Shown: piece by piece, positions 12,373-22,559 of the stretch | Layout: each line of letters starts with the position of its first letter | How positions within the stretch are numbered: the stretch's first letter is position 1 | Assembly (NCBI GenBank): GCA_051530055.1 | Contig: CM121342.1 | Coordinates: forward strand, 2,604,001-2,668,000 | DNA from: Neoechinorhynchus agilis | Taxonomy: Eukaryota; Acanthocephala | DNA length: 64,000 bases | Direction of reading: 5' to 3' | Made by a program: the position numbers and the translations under genes | The notes under the pieces: generated by a model | What the model was told of the DNA's origin: nothing | Databases searched by the model: none | What the model saw: the letters and a program-made list of their open reading frames with translations, nothing else

Positions 12373-12502
12373 GGACTCGTAATCCACTCCAAAATCAATA
12401 GCCAGTTTCATTTTTCAAAAGCAGAAATCGAATGTTTATGAGGACCCAAACGGGGACTTGAATCCTCTTCTTTTTAAATCAACAAATAAAACGTATTATT
12501 TT
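12373..12502 (+). repeat. Hairpin-tailed 3' module T1
   Basis: Order: CTCGTAATCCACTCCAAAAT, then a hairpin (12440-12467, GAGGA.../...TCCTC), then TCTTCTTT, then AATAAAACGTATTATT. Shared with 13431, 57811 and 60600. Likely the 3' end of a retroposon family, with its own poly(A) signal. The overlapping 100-codon plus frame (12139-12441) is not supported as a gene. Confidence 0.65.
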
Positions 12503-12561
12503 AAACAGTAATAAATTACGCAAAACCCATTAGAATTTGACTTCAATAGAGATTTTCCGTT

Positions 12562-12567
12562 TTTATT
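12562..12567 (-). promoter_or_regulatory. Poly(A) signal of the SARNP-like gene
   Basis: TTTATT on the plus strand is AATAAA on the minus strand, about 25 nt past the stop codon of the SARNP-like frame. Confidence 0.5.
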
Positions 12568-12589
12568 TTGACTATAACACGTACAACAA

Positions 12590-13036
12590 CTAAGAGAGTT
12601 TAAATCGTTCAGCTCTCTTTTGCCTTCGTTCACCGTCGGTTTGTAGTTTTGAGGCACTCAAAACGCAACTGTTCACGTCGCCGAACCTCTCCAATCTTTT
12701 CCGCTTTCGGGTATCATCGTTCGATTGAATAATAGCTTCCACATTAGCCACCAGCCCGAACCGTTCAATTCTCTTCTTAATCCTTTCATCGCTGTCATTA
12801 GTAGAAGTAGCAATTGACGTTTCAGGAGCAGTTTTTACATTAAGCCCAAATCGGGCAGCACGTATTTTTTTCATTTCTTCATTGTTTGATGTTGAGCCTT
12901 GGACCAACTGTTCGAATCGCTTACGGCGAGCTTCTCGTTTATCTTCATTGAGATCCAATGATAATCGCTCAGATGTATTGAACCTTTCACGGCGTTTTTG
13001 TTTGCGATCATCCTCACTGAGGATACGGACATTCAT
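12590..13036 (-). CDS. SARNP/Tho1-like mRNA-export adaptor with six ERF motifs (148 aa)
   Basis: Intronless 148-codon frame. It consists of six spaced basic motifs of the form K-x-R-x-E-R-F-(G): ERF, KRF, ARF, ERF, ERF and ERF near residues 17, 39, 61, 91, 117 and 143. KKRIERFGL and RKRKRLERFGD closely match the C-terminal half of SARNP/CIP29 and yeast Tho1, where such motifs bind the DEAD-box helicase UAP56/DDX39B of the TREX mRNA-export complex. The N-terminal SAP DNA-binding domain of SARNP is absent; the protein starts in the repeats. Six motifs is more than the usual few. Nuclear role inferred. A minus-strand AATAAA follows. Confidence 0.7.
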   Translation of the reverse strand: MNVRILSEDDRKQKRRERFNTSERLSLDLNEDKREARRKRFEQLVQGSTSNNEEMKKIRAARFGLNVKTAPETSIATSTNDSDERIKKRIERFGLVANVEAIIQSNDDTRKRKRLERFGDVNSCVLSASKLQTDGERRQKRAERFKLS

Positions 13037-13430
13037 CTTAAGCTATCGAAATTGATGCAAAAAACCACACAGAGATAGATCGTGGACAAATTGAAACAAT
13101 CAACAGTGTCTTCATTGGGCAAAAATAATAACAATAAAAATCATGTGAGTCGTTGTTCGGTCATAAAAAAGTAAATAAAATAATAACAATAAAAAATTAC
13201 GTGAGTCGTTAACCGGTCAAAAAAGTAAATAAAAATAGTCGCAATAAAAATTACGCATGTCGTAAACCTGCGGGAAAAAGCCACGCCAACGATCAATAAA
13301 ATCGGAATGGTCGTTTTGTCAAAGAATCTGAGTCTTGCTCGCTTCAAAGTACTCAGGATTTTGCTTACATGTTTCTTCCAGATAGATTCTTTGGCGCTAA
13401 AAACATTACATATTTCGGCCCAACCACCCG
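13037..13430. other. Spacer with short tandem-like AT repeats
   Basis: Upstream of the SARNP-like gene. Three imperfect repeats of AATAATAACAATAAAAAT..CGTGAGTCGTT... (about 13123-13265, unit about 60 bp). No gene seen. Confidence 0.5.
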
Positions 13431-13560
13431 ACCGGACTCGTAATCCACTCCAAAATCAATAGACAGATTTATTTTCCAATCAGAACTCGAGTGTTTATAA
13501 GGACCCAAACGGGGACGTGGGTCCTCTTCTTTGTGAATCAACAAATCAAACGTGTTATTA
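13431..13560 (+). repeat. Hairpin-tailed 3' module T2
   Basis: Closest relative of T1. CGTAATCCACTCCAAAATCA, then a perfect 7-bp hairpin AGGACCC (13500-13506) / GGGTCCT (13519-13525), then TCTTCTTT and AATCAAACGTGTTATT. The poly(A) hexamer is AATCAA here. The 95-codon minus frame over it is a shadow. Confidence 0.65.
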
Positions 13561-13680
13561 TTGGTACGAATTCGGTTGGTACCTTTCTTACGGAAAAAGC
13601 TCATTGTCGGTTTTACTCCACCGAAGAAAGATGGCGCATAGAATTTGTCCATAAAAATCTTGGACAGGAGTCGATATTTT

Positions 13681-13929
13681 CTATTGGTGCATAAAGGGGA
13701 GATGGACTACTCGACGGTGTCCACCTTTCGGACGATCACGCGACCGAAGTTTATAAACATCGCATAGGATTGTGACTCCATCGCTACTAATAGTCGCTTT
13801 TAATGCTTCATTACTGCCGCGTTCAAATAATTTAATATTCTTATTTTCAGAACAGGCTGACGTCGCTTCGTGCAGAATGCCGTTTTGATTTACGGGTTCT
13901 CCCATTCGGAAACTATTTTTGCTTCCCAA
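13681..13929 (-). CDS. Hypothetical protein (82 aa)
   Basis: Open frame starting MGSKNSFRMGEPVNQNGILH with soluble, charged composition and one SDGVTILCDVY strand-like segment. No domain recognised. Could be a terminal exon or a chance frame. Confidence 0.25.
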   Translation of the reverse strand: MGSKNSFRMGEPVNQNGILHEATSACSENKNIKLFERGSNEALKATISSDGVTILCDVYKLRSRDRPKGGHRRVVHLPFMHQ

Positions 13930-14029
13930 ATCTTTATGTTCGACTTATCTTAACGGACTGAGTTATACAGCAAACTCTTTTTAGATCAACGCCACATAAA
14001 AATCGTCCCGAAGAGCTGGATATGAACCA

Positions 14030-14135
14030 AAATAAAGTTAGAATTATTGTTTAGGTTTACACTTGGTAAATGATTATTTGTAAAAGACGTTTCGAACCTC
14101 GTCGGATTCATCATCAGTTTGTTTGTTAGTAATAG
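14030..14135 (-). ncRNA. Hammerhead-like repeat H3
   Basis: The minus strand (14117 down to 14086) reads CTGATGA, stem II GAATC/GGTTC around CGACGA, then GAA, palindromic ACGT and C. GUC is the commonest hammerhead cleavage triplet. AAA before the core can pair with TTT after it as a short stem I. The family tail (CATTTACC, CCTAAACAATAATTC) follows. Best preserved CTGATGA-type core here. Confidence 0.6.
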
Positions 14136-14279
14136 ACGCTAAGCGTCTAGCTTAACAAAAAAATACATTCACATTCCACGGTACCTCACATATCGACATT
14201 TTTAGAAAATATTTTTCCAGCAAAAACTAAAATATACCATAACTAATGATCTCTTCTGTTAATCGCTTCCCCTCATTGC

Positions 14280-14830
14280 AGAACGACCATGTAGTAATCG
14301 GGAAGCATATGTCTCATCCATCGGCAATCAGGAGGAAGGTACTCACGACAAGCCGAAGTGAACGCAATGCTCATAGCCATGCCCTGAATACTGTGAATGC
14401 GCCCAACATCTGAGAGCCGAGCAATCTTTGCCGACTCGATGGCCGTAGACCGGACGGTGTCACAGTATTCCCGTGGCGAGGGGATGTAAATGCCTTCTCT
14501 GGGACGCCATTCCCTGCCAGCAACATAAAATTCGCCACTATTAAACCAGGAGGGGGCAGCAACTGCCGCTGAGGAACGCAAAAGGACAAAATACAGGGAC
14601 CTGAGTCGAAATCATTATTTTGTTCCCTTTGGCTTCGAGGCGCTCGGGTCGTTTGTTACCGCGGTGTGGGACCTGGTCAAGCAATTGTCTAAGAGATTGA
14701 GACGAATCACTGGCGATCAGAGATCAGGAGCATTCCTCCTACAAAACATAAGTCCGGCTGTGCAACACGGAAAAACGCTGCATCCGTCCTTTCGACCGTT
14801 ACACCAGGACGGCAGCTGAGTGATCCAGAG
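14280..14830 (+). mobile_element. R2-like LINE, 3' fragment L2
   Basis: Degenerate reading of the same C-terminal region as 1-590: the CRLDGRRPDGV..FPW and WDA region near 14430-14520, then KYRDLSRNHYFVPFG near 14595-14640, KRLRRITGDQRSG near 14692-14730 and NISPAVQHG near 14748-14775, with frame changes. Long minus-strand frames here are shadows. Confidence 0.7.
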
Positions 14831-15017
14831 CAGTGGCTTGAATGATTTAACATGTAACTTTAAAATAACTTTCATAAAAATTATTTCCCCCAAAAAAATA
14901 ATAATTATTCGAAAATATTGAATAAACTCTCAATAGGAGATTAGTGTAGGTTGTGCATAAATTTACAAAAACCCACGAGGAAAGATTGAACCCGACGCTT
15001 TCTTTTCAACAACGAGA

Positions 15018-15255
15018 TTAACAATGAGGTGGTCTATTGGACTAGAGCTCCCTGTGTCAAAATGTTCAAATCCACGATCGCCATTGACTCACCATCAAAG
15101 GGTACGAAATACCTCCATGAAGGGGGTAGGAAATTCACTGATGAGTCCCGCCAGAAGATCCGGAGGAATGTACAAACTCATAACCGTTTAGTTATGAGCA
15201 ATGAGCGTAGACCAGCGCTTCCCTGGCCTAGATCGGTAGACGATGTGCCAAAATA
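15018..15255 (+). mobile_element. tRNA-derived SINE, copy S2
   Basis: Head GAGGTGGTCTATTGGACTAG with B-box-like GTTCAAATCCACG, then GGGTACGAAATACCTC, CTGATGAGTCCCGCC, GATCCGGAGGAATGTACAAA and ACCAGCGCTTCCCTGGCC. Same order as S1. Confidence 0.7.
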
Positions 15256-15363
15256 ATTCAGCCGCGTAGCCACTCAAGAAAATCCTGAATTTATGCAAAT
15301 ACCAACCAACTCGTTAAAGTTCGAGGTTATCTTCTAGTCATTAATTTTGGAATGTATCGATTC

Positions 15364-15585
15364 CTAAACCAATCGTCCGATATAATTGATGCCTTTTTCG
15401 GTCGAAAGTTCGGGCCATTGTACGAGCAAGTGGTCTACAAACGGTCGAACCATTTTAGCACTTAATGAGAGCGTCTTCACTCTGCAAACACTTTCAACGT
15501 AGACAATATTTAGTCCTTGAGAATGGCTGAGCTTTGGATGGAATGTGAGCCAACTAAAGTATTTGACAATCACAGCGGCCGATTG
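15364..15585 (-). pseudogene. ALG14: ALG14 C-terminal fragment
   Basis: The minus strand gives LNIVYVESVCRVKTLSLSAK, then PFVDHLLVQWPEL and IGRLV before a stop, matching the conserved C-terminal end of ALG14. ALG14 is the ER-membrane anchor of the ALG13/ALG14 UDP-GlcNAc transferase that adds the second GlcNAc of the N-glycan precursor. The frame opens upstream at SAAVIVKYFSW, where ALG14 has its last hydrophobic segment. No acceptor site was found, and about 5 bp further upstream the 8.25-kb duplicated block begins. The rest of the gene is therefore missing from this window: truncated at the breakpoint, or its upstream exons lie far away. Confidence 0.7.
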
Positions 15586-15921
15586 AAATTACGAGAGATG
15601 TATTAAACAATTATTTAGAAGTATCAATGTCCACAGCCTTAACTAATTAATTTTCTCAAATAAAGTCGATTAACCCTCGACTTTCATTATCTTAAGCATA
15701 AATATTAATATTTGCTGCATAAATAAGCTTGGTTCAAAGTAAATACATGCCAAGATGTCTGCTTTTACTTGCCGGATTTTAATGAAAACTGAGACTGTTC
15801 CAATGCCTACTTCACTTTCAATAGAATTATAAGTAAAACTTTAAAATTATTTTTAAAACAAAAGCACAAATTAAGCATTTATAACGTTTTTAATACGACC
15901 ATAATCGTCGGCTTTTCAACA

Positions 15922-17649
15922 TTATCTTCTACTGTAAAAACTCCGCGGTTTACTGAAGTTTTTACTTCTATTTCGGCTCTGTTCCGTATTGCGATTATAG
16001 TAAACGTCTTGTCGGTCTTCCTGGTAATTCCGTGCTCGATAATCTCGCTCGTACATTCGATCATTGCGATTTGAATGCTGCCGGTTCATCGGGAACTGCC
16101 TCATGTTATAATGTTGTTGTCTCGTTGTAGAGTCCTGCCAACGTGACCTTCGTTCGCCATTATCCCTAGAGTTGAAATTTAATCTACCATCATGTTGATG
16201 TCTATTATTATCATTTTGTCGATGATTAGAGTATTGATTTCTAGGATGAACTTGGTCCAGTTGTCTCTGGTTCTGAAATCTCGGCCTTGAAGATTCACTT
16301 CGCTCGCCAAATCGATCTGCAGAGAATTGATTGCGATTAGAGCTCGGTCGATGAACTGTTCTGCTTCGTGGAGTATCTAATCGTTCCGTCTCATTTTTCA
16401 CGTCGGTTCTTTGTTGACCTTGCGAATCTTGACAATGCACCGACGGTGGCCTGTATTCAGCAGATTGTTGAGAAACATTGGTTTTCTGGTTAGCCGGAAT
16501 TTTCTGTTCAATTTGGTTCGATTTTGATTGATGATCCGCATTTTTGTCATCATTTAAATTCTGTGTATCAACGGCATTATCAATTTGAGAATTTGATTTT
16601 TCGTCGCATTCATTTCGGCTCGGTTCAGTCTTGCGATTGCAGTAAACTTCTTGTCGGCCTTCCTGGTAATTCCGTGCTCGATAATCTCGCTCGTACATTC
16701 GATCGTCGCGATTTGAATGCTGCCGGTTCATCGGGAACTGCCTCTGGTTATAATGTTGTTGTCTCGTTGTAGAGTCCTGCCAACGTGACCTTCGTTCCCC
16801 ATTATCCCTTGGGTTATAATTTAATCTAATATTTTGCTGATGTCCATTATTGTCGTTTTGTCGATAATTCGAGTGTTGATTTCTAGAATGAACTTGATCC
16901 AGCGGTCTCTGGTTCTGAAATCTTGGTCCCAATGATTCACCTCGCTCACCCAATCGATCGGCAAAGAATTGATTGCGATTCGAGTTCGGTCGATGAACTG
17001 TTCTGCTTCTTGGAGTATCTGATCTTTCCGTTTCATTTTTGGCATCCCTCCTTTGTTGGTTTTGCAGATCTCGACAATGCGCCGGCGGCGGCCTGTGTCC
17101 AACAAATTCATGAGAAACATTGGTTTTCTGGTTAGCCGGAATTTCCTCCCCAATTTGGTTCGATTTTAATCGATGAACCATATTATTGTTATCATTTGAA
17201 GTCTGTGTATCCGGTGCATTATCGATTTGGGGGTTGGACTTTTTGTTGCGTTCGCAGTCACTGCAATATTCGGACTCATCGGACCCGTCGTTGCACTCAA
17301 CACAAACATCAACTGCCATAGTTACAGGACTATCGTTTTCATGTTTCTTGGTATCTTGTACCTCATTACTTCCATCAATTAGACAATTTTTATTTCGCTC
17401 AATATCGCGATTTCGGTCAGAATAAAGTCCCAGCTCTCTCTCCGTTTCGGAACGAATTATTGTATTAGCTGAACTTATTCTTACACCATCCGAATCGTTT
17501 CCTTTTGTTGATTTCTCGGAGCTCTCATTAATGATTTCTGGTTGACCAACGAGCTCCTGCGTCCACGTACCATCTGGTAATTGGTAACTTGGGATGTGAA
17601 ATGTGCCGGTTTCTGGATCGAACACTACTTCAGGTAATCTATTTGACAT
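15922..17649 (-). CDS. R/N/Q-rich protein with PYM-like N-terminus (575 aa), copy 1
   Basis: Open 575-codon frame. Residues 8-31 (FDPETGTFHIPSYQLPDGTW) resemble the Mago-Y14-binding N-terminus of PYM/WIBG, which disassembles exon-junction complexes, but the basic residues that follow RPDGTW in PYM are not conserved. The rest is low-complexity Arg/Asn/Gln/Ser sequence with two tandem ~200-residue modules, each with RSRTVHRP, GERRSRWQDSTTRQQHYN and YERDYRARNYQE, typical of disordered RNA-binding proteins. A TTTTTAG directly before the ATG could be an acceptor, so an upstream exon is possible. The copy at 28924-30651 differs at only a few residues. The function is inference; PYM homology is tentative. 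Confidence 0.6.
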   Translation of the reverse strand: MSNRLPEVVFDPETGTFHIPSYQLPDGTWTQELVGQPEIINESSEKSTKGNDSDGVRISSANTIIRSETERELGLYSDRNRDIERNKNCLIDGSNEVQDTKKHENDSPVTMAVDVCVECNDGSDESEYCSDCERNKKSNPQIDNAPDTQTSNDNNNMVHRLKSNQIGEEIPANQKTNVSHEFVGHRPPPAHCRDLQNQQRRDAKNETERSDTPRSRTVHRPNSNRNQFFADRLGERGESLGPRFQNQRPLDQVHSRNQHSNYRQNDNNGHQQNIRLNYNPRDNGERRSRWQDSTTRQQHYNQRQFPMNRQHSNRDDRMYERDYRARNYQEGRQEVYCNRKTEPSRNECDEKSNSQIDNAVDTQNLNDDKNADHQSKSNQIEQKIPANQKTNVSQQSAEYRPPSVHCQDSQGQQRTDVKNETERLDTPRSRTVHRPSSNRNQFSADRFGERSESSRPRFQNQRQLDQVHPRNQYSNHRQNDNNRHQHDGRLNFNSRDNGERRSRWQDSTTRQQHYNMRQFPMNRQHSNRNDRMYERDYRARNYQEDRQDVYYNRNTEQSRNRSKNFSKPRSFYSRR

Positions 17650-19692
17650 TCTAAAAATGGAATGTTATTAAATAACCGGTCATTGTATAAGTAAACTCTT
17701 TCAGCAGCGACGAGAAAAATTATTGAAATTAAGTGATTGTATCCCTTAATTAATTTTTTCTATAGTGCTTTTGTGGAAAATGCACTAATTACGGAAACCT
17801 AATTAAAATTTTAATTAAGTTAAATAAAGTAAATTTTAAAAAGCAGGAGTTTCGTTCAAGTTCTATTGTTTCGAAGACCAACTTCCGGTCATTGATTTAG
17901 TTCTAAATAATTAAAATAGACTTTTTTGATGAACTTATGTCAATTTTTTCTATAGAGAACGAATTTCTATACATGAAGAAATTGCAGCCTTCAGGGCACT
18001 ACCAAAAACGCGATTAAGGTAAAAAGATAAAATGCGGAAATTTTAGCACTTGAAATAATTTTTGTCGTGCTCGTTTTATCAAAATTGTTTTCCTGTATGT
18101 CGATAACATTACTTACGTTTTAAGTATTTCAGGTAATTTTAAATAGTTGAATGTTCCCTTGGTTTGTAGATGTAATAATTTTTATCAAGAGATTTCAGAA
18201 GTTCGTTTTCGAGTGATAGCAGTAACTTATTGAAAACTCTCTCGATAGAAGCTGCGTTGGGTTTTTATCTGCTGTCAAAAGAGCGATGCAGGTCAAATGC
18301 TAAAGGGGCGTTTGTTGTATTTCGTTATTAAAAGCTGATAAAATCAACCAATGAGCGCACGAGCGGTTTGCTTTGCTTTTATCTACATTTCTATTTGTAT
18401 AATCAAGAAACTTGCGTGCTGGTAATTATTTTATTGTCAATAGAGATGTTCAGCAGTACAGTTTAAAGCAATCAATACGTTTATTTTATTCTTTGGCTGA
18501 TGTTACGGCTAAAAAGACTGGTAAATCTGTTATTTTTTATTGAAAGTTTCATAGTCGCGAATGAATTTTGATTCAAAGTCCCGTTATTTACAGGGAAATA
18601 AATGTAATAACTACGGATGAGAGCGTTATGATCAAATATTTGTTGAATTCTAATACGGTCTAATGGTTTTCACTTTCATCCATTGTCCATAAATTTCGCA
18701 TCAGGCTGTAAGATCGATCATTAGAAGATCACATTACCGTCCATTGCTAAGAAGAAGACTTCGGTCATTTTTTGACTTTGTAGAAAATTCTCCTTAAATC
18801 TATCGACCGTATTTTTTAAAGAAATAAGATATGTCGACGAAAAGTGGTGATATATTTAACTGTATAAATTTCCTTAACATAACGAGGCAATGCTGCTAGC
18901 GTGATAGCGACAGCCGAGTACGGAGAGAAGTTGCAATTTTGCGGACGGTGGTGATTGCACGTTTTGTCTTTTATTATTGTAAAACTTATTGTTAAATTTC
19001 CTTAATGCTGAATCGTACTTGGTTAATATCATTCAATTTTAATCAAGGTCCTCTAAAAAACAATTGTTTTTTTGTCATTATCGGACTTTACATCGTTGTC
19101 GAAAACTAACTGTTAGTGAACTTTTCAAACTTTCTGCGCTTGCTTTCTTCTCAAAAATATGAATTTTGGACGCATTATCCTTTTTTTTATTTTCTAAACT
19201 TATTGTTAGTCGTCGTATGCATTTTTGAAGAACTTCGAAATCGTTTTTAGATTCTAATAACCAAGAAATAAGCGTTTACGTTTTGGTTTTCAATTTTTTT
19301 GCCAGTTCAAACCTTAAAATAATTATGTTCTTTGCGTAACATTCAGGCGCATTGCATTTGGCTAATTTCAAAGCGAGAATCGATGTTTTATTTTTTAATG
19401 CTGAATAAGTTTAAAGCGTAAATACGGACCGCTATGCAAAATTCGACGTTTCGGGTTTTATGGACTTTTTCTTCTCATTTCCACCAGCAAATAAAATAGA
19501 ACAACAGTGCAATATTCTTCGTCCAAAATTAATAGTGAAATCTTTTGAACTAGACAAATAATTTATTGCTTGCGGTTTATTATCGTTATGTTTGTTTATG
19601 GTGGAAATTGTGAAGGAGTTTTATTAAATCCCATAAAAGGAGCTCCGTTCAAAGGCCTAGATTTTTGTATGTACACGAAGAAAGCTGAATCA
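17650..19692. other. Spacer inside duplication A1
   Basis: AT-rich with no supported gene. At 18880-18915 a 34-bp string (GAGGCAATGCTGCTAGCGTG and on) recurs at 59803-59837. In both places TGCTAG could be a splice acceptor before an Arg-Asp-Ser-Asp-Ser frame. Confidence 0.5.
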
Positions 19693-20515
19693 TTAAGTTC
19701 CATGGTGAAGAAACGAGATGAATATGAAAGCTAACAGAATTACCCTCACCGAATGTTTGCCAACCAAACAAATTTGAAAGAAGAACCAAAGAACGCAAAT
19801 AAGCTCTAACGAGAAGCACCAATGCCAGTTCCGTGATACTGAACCATTTTGAGCAATAAGGCAAGGTGCCAAGGCTGTTGGCGTCTTGGAAGTTTCAGTC
19901 GTAATTTCCATTTTCTCGATTGGTACATCGGTCGTTCTTAAAGATTCGGTAGTTGTTATTTTTGTAAGCTCTAGCGCGGTCGTTTTAATTGACTCAAAAT
20001 CGAAATTTGGATTCGTCGTTCTGTGGTCGTCAAATAAAACCTTTGGTTTCACATCGGCGCCTTTGAGTATCGATTTATGCTCTATTCCCTCAGTCTTCGG
20101 CTGAGCAGGAATCCCAGTAATGCTCAACCCTTTGACTATATTCTTTGTGTTTTTCTGAGACGGCCTGAGATGGCAATGTTTGTGCTTCATATCCCTTGTA
20201 ACTTTTATTCCACCTTGATTGATAATTTTGATTCCACCAGTTATTTCCACATGGATTTGTACCGAAATCGTACGGCGGAGAGTTTATCAATGCTGCACTT
20301 GGAGACGCCGAACTCATTACTTTTTTGGCCAAAGATGTAGAATCGCCAGTTGAGCTTTTCATCTCGATTGCTTCGGTTCCTAGCAAAGATCCTACTTTAA
20401 TTCGCGATTCCATTCCAGGTATTGATTCACCAGACGAAGCGATCGGATAATTTTCAGTGGTCAATGGTCGATTGACTGCAATCTGTGGATACTTCTCGAG
20501 GAGAAATGTAACTAA
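19693..20515 (-). pseudogene. Second gene of the duplicated block, copy 1 (frame broken)
   Basis: The minus strand reads, from an acceptor-like TTTTAG near 20516, TFLLEKYPQIAVNRPLTTEN, then a Ser/Thr-rich part (EAIEMKSSTGDSTSLAKK), YDFGTNPCGNNWWNQNYQ and YKGYEAQTLPSQA. After a one-base frame change it continues NTKNIVKGLSITGIPAQP, a Thr-rich stretch (TTTESLRTTDVPIEKMEITT) and a C-terminal hydrophobic helix (SLELICVLWFFFQICLV). The paralogue at 61.3 kb keeps one frame across the junction, so this copy is broken or spliced differently. No family recognised. A single-pass membrane anchor is suggested by the helix. Confidence 0.5.
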
Positions 20516-21021
20516 AATCTTTTAAGATAACACGATGGTCTTCGTGTGTGTGCGTTTTTAATGTCTTGAACGACATCAGCAAACAACATTTCTAAGTCGC
20601 TTTTGTTACGATTTGCGTTTTTTAAAATAGAATTTTAATTTTACTTTAAACAAGCCCTATACATACATTAAAACAAAATTCACACACATCGTCCTTTTTC
20701 TAACACATTTTATCAGAATTTCCGTAAGCGTTGATCAAGGCAGAAGAGCAAGACTAAATGTTGGTATAATATCAAATCTCTCAGTGTTTCTCTGCTGTCT
20801 TTAGAAATATTTTAAGAGGGATCCAGTGCAATTAGGCTAAGAATCAAGCGCGAGACTTTTCAACGGTGTTAAGGTGGGGATAAAAATAAACTAGTTAATG
20901 CGCCGTGTGACGGTTCAGCGCACAATCCTATAGAGATAAATAAAATCAGCTCGTCAGTCAAAAACATTCGCGTTTTCAACTTGATGTTAGTCATTTTCTA
21001 AAAAAAATCCAGTTTAAAAAT

Positions 21022-21117
21022 CGTATGTGCTTCCGAACATTGTCAATATGTTTCTATAGCATTTTGATATTTGTGGAAAAATCCAATTTCAACTTTTCTA
21101 ATGGTTTCAAAACTCCA
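21022..21117 (+). repeat. Dispersed ~95-bp repeat, copy 1
   Basis: GTGCTTCCGAACATTGTCAA through TATAGCATTTTGA..TTTGT.GAAAA and TCCAATTT.AACTTT. It recurs at 28208-28300, outside the duplicated block, and in A2 near 34050. Confidence 0.6.
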
Positions 21118-21149
21118 GCAAAACAATAGCAAATCCGGCAGTGCACAAG

Positions 21150-21545
21150 ACGAATTCATATTTCCGAGTTGCAATTATTGCCGAAAATGGGGAATGCACT
21201 GATATCACACAAACCGATCACTCGGCGAATAAATGCCCCAACAAAGATTTGCACGCTCTTTAACAATGTGTTCAAGCTTCCTGACCTTCTTGCTTCAGGT
21301 GCTCAAATGCAAAAAATCAAAAAACGTGTTCTGCCAACAAAAGGCCCACAAAGGAGGACATGAGACACACGGAAATCAAGAAGCTTAGAGATGTAGCGGC
21401 GGAGGACAACGATGACTATCGCATGGAAATCGAGGAATCGGGCAACGAGTTTGTTTCCGCTATCATCGCAACTCAAACAGATTTGATCAACAAAGGCACG
21501 GCGGATCTAATCAAGAATGCCTCGGCCAGGAAACACTGATGTCTC
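21150..21545 (+). other. Decayed coding fragment with a zinc-knuckle-like start
   Basis: Pieces in changing frames: CNYCRKWG followed by a His, like a CCHC knuckle, at about 21170; a basic stretch to 21360; then at 21359-21538 MRHTEIKKLRDVAAEDNDDY...NASARKH. It might be a mobile-element remnant or a host exon. Family not recognised. Confidence 0.3.
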
Positions 21546-21884
21546 CTTTCAGATATTGGCGGGGAATATTTGGGTGTTGCAATGAAACTGTGGCGGGGCG
21601 ACTAACCCCAGGAAGATTGCGCTTTTTCTATCCATAGTGTCTATAGTCCTTATTTAGGAAACGAACAGCATTTGCAATTTAGATTCTCGGTACTCTCATC
21701 TACGGATCAGGTAATTCAATGGAATACGTAGCTTTCGTGACCCAACCTGCTAATGTCGCGTCTCAAGGTATTGCTTGCGTTTTCAAAGCCTCCCTCGATC
21801 CCGTACTGATCTCTTCCTTCACGCCTCGTGTAGTTGTAGCTAATAGGCTTGATCTGGATCCCGGAGATTTCATCAAGGTCCGCG

Positions 21885-22242
21885 CCGGTGAAATACCACT
21901 ACCATCATTGTTTCTTTACTTACTCAGTGATTTAAGGTAGCGTTAATTCGCTATTTGCGATATATAATCCTTTTTTTTAGTGTCGAAGGAGTGTCTGGTC
22001 TTAAAACACAGATTGATTTGGAGTTTGACTGGGGCGGTACATCTGTTAAAACCTAACCCAGGTATCCCAATACAATCTCAGCGTGGACAGAAACCTTGCA
22101 TAGAGCGAAAGGGACGAATAAACACAATGAAAGTTTGGCTTGTCGATCCTTTTGAATTTTACGAGTTTTAAGCAAGAGGTGTCAGAATAATTACCACATG
22201 GATAACTGGCTTGTAGCGGCCAAGCGTCCACAGCGGCGTCGT

Positions 22243-22278
<36 letters not shown>

Positions 22279-22520
22279 GGATGCAAAAGTCCCATAGCGT
22301 TGGATTGTTCACCCATTAATAGGGAACGTGAGGAGGGTTTAGACCGTCGCGGGACAGATTAGTTTTACCCCACTGTTGAGCTGGTTGTTGTAATAGCAAT
22401 CTTGCTAAGTATGAGAGGAACCGCAGGTTTGGACATCAGGTACACGCACTCGGTCGAGAGGCCGATGGTGCGAAGCTCCCTTCGCAGGATTACGACTCTA
22501 CCCCTCCAAGTCGTAAACCA
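21885..22520 (+). rRNA. 28S rRNA 3' region, degenerate fragment (copy 1)
   Basis: Recognisable large-subunit landmarks in order: GGTGAAATACCACTACC (21889), ACTGGGGCGGTACATCTGTT (22028), ATGGATAACTGGCTTGTAGC and TTTTTGATCCTTCGATGTCG (about 22198-22262), GGATTGTTCACCCATTAATA (22302), GGTTTAGACCGTCG (22337), the sarcin-ricin loop (22408) and GGATTACGACT (22488). The loop reads AGTATGAGAGGAACC instead of the near-invariant AGTACGAGAGGAACC, and other core positions differ, so this is a pseudogene. It stops at the 28S end and passes into Penelope-like sequence. Confidence 0.85.
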
Positions 22521-22559
22521 AGTTAGGAGCAACAACACCAATGCGCAGTAGGCGGTCTG

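Noticed and set aside
13365-13652. 95-codon minus frame
   Set aside because: Antisense across hairpin-tailed module T2, which is a dispersed repeat.
16524-16772. Plus-strand frame of 82 codons (and its twin at 29526), also 16923-17135, 17186-17425
   Set aside because: They lie antisense within the 575-codon gene and arise from its repetitive codon use.
22046-22312. 88-codon minus frame
   Set aside because: It lies antisense over the 28S rRNA fragment.
21885-22520. Functional rDNA unit or an R2 target site
   Set aside because: The fragment starts downstream of the R2 insertion site, lacks flanking spacers and has changes in near-invariant bases.
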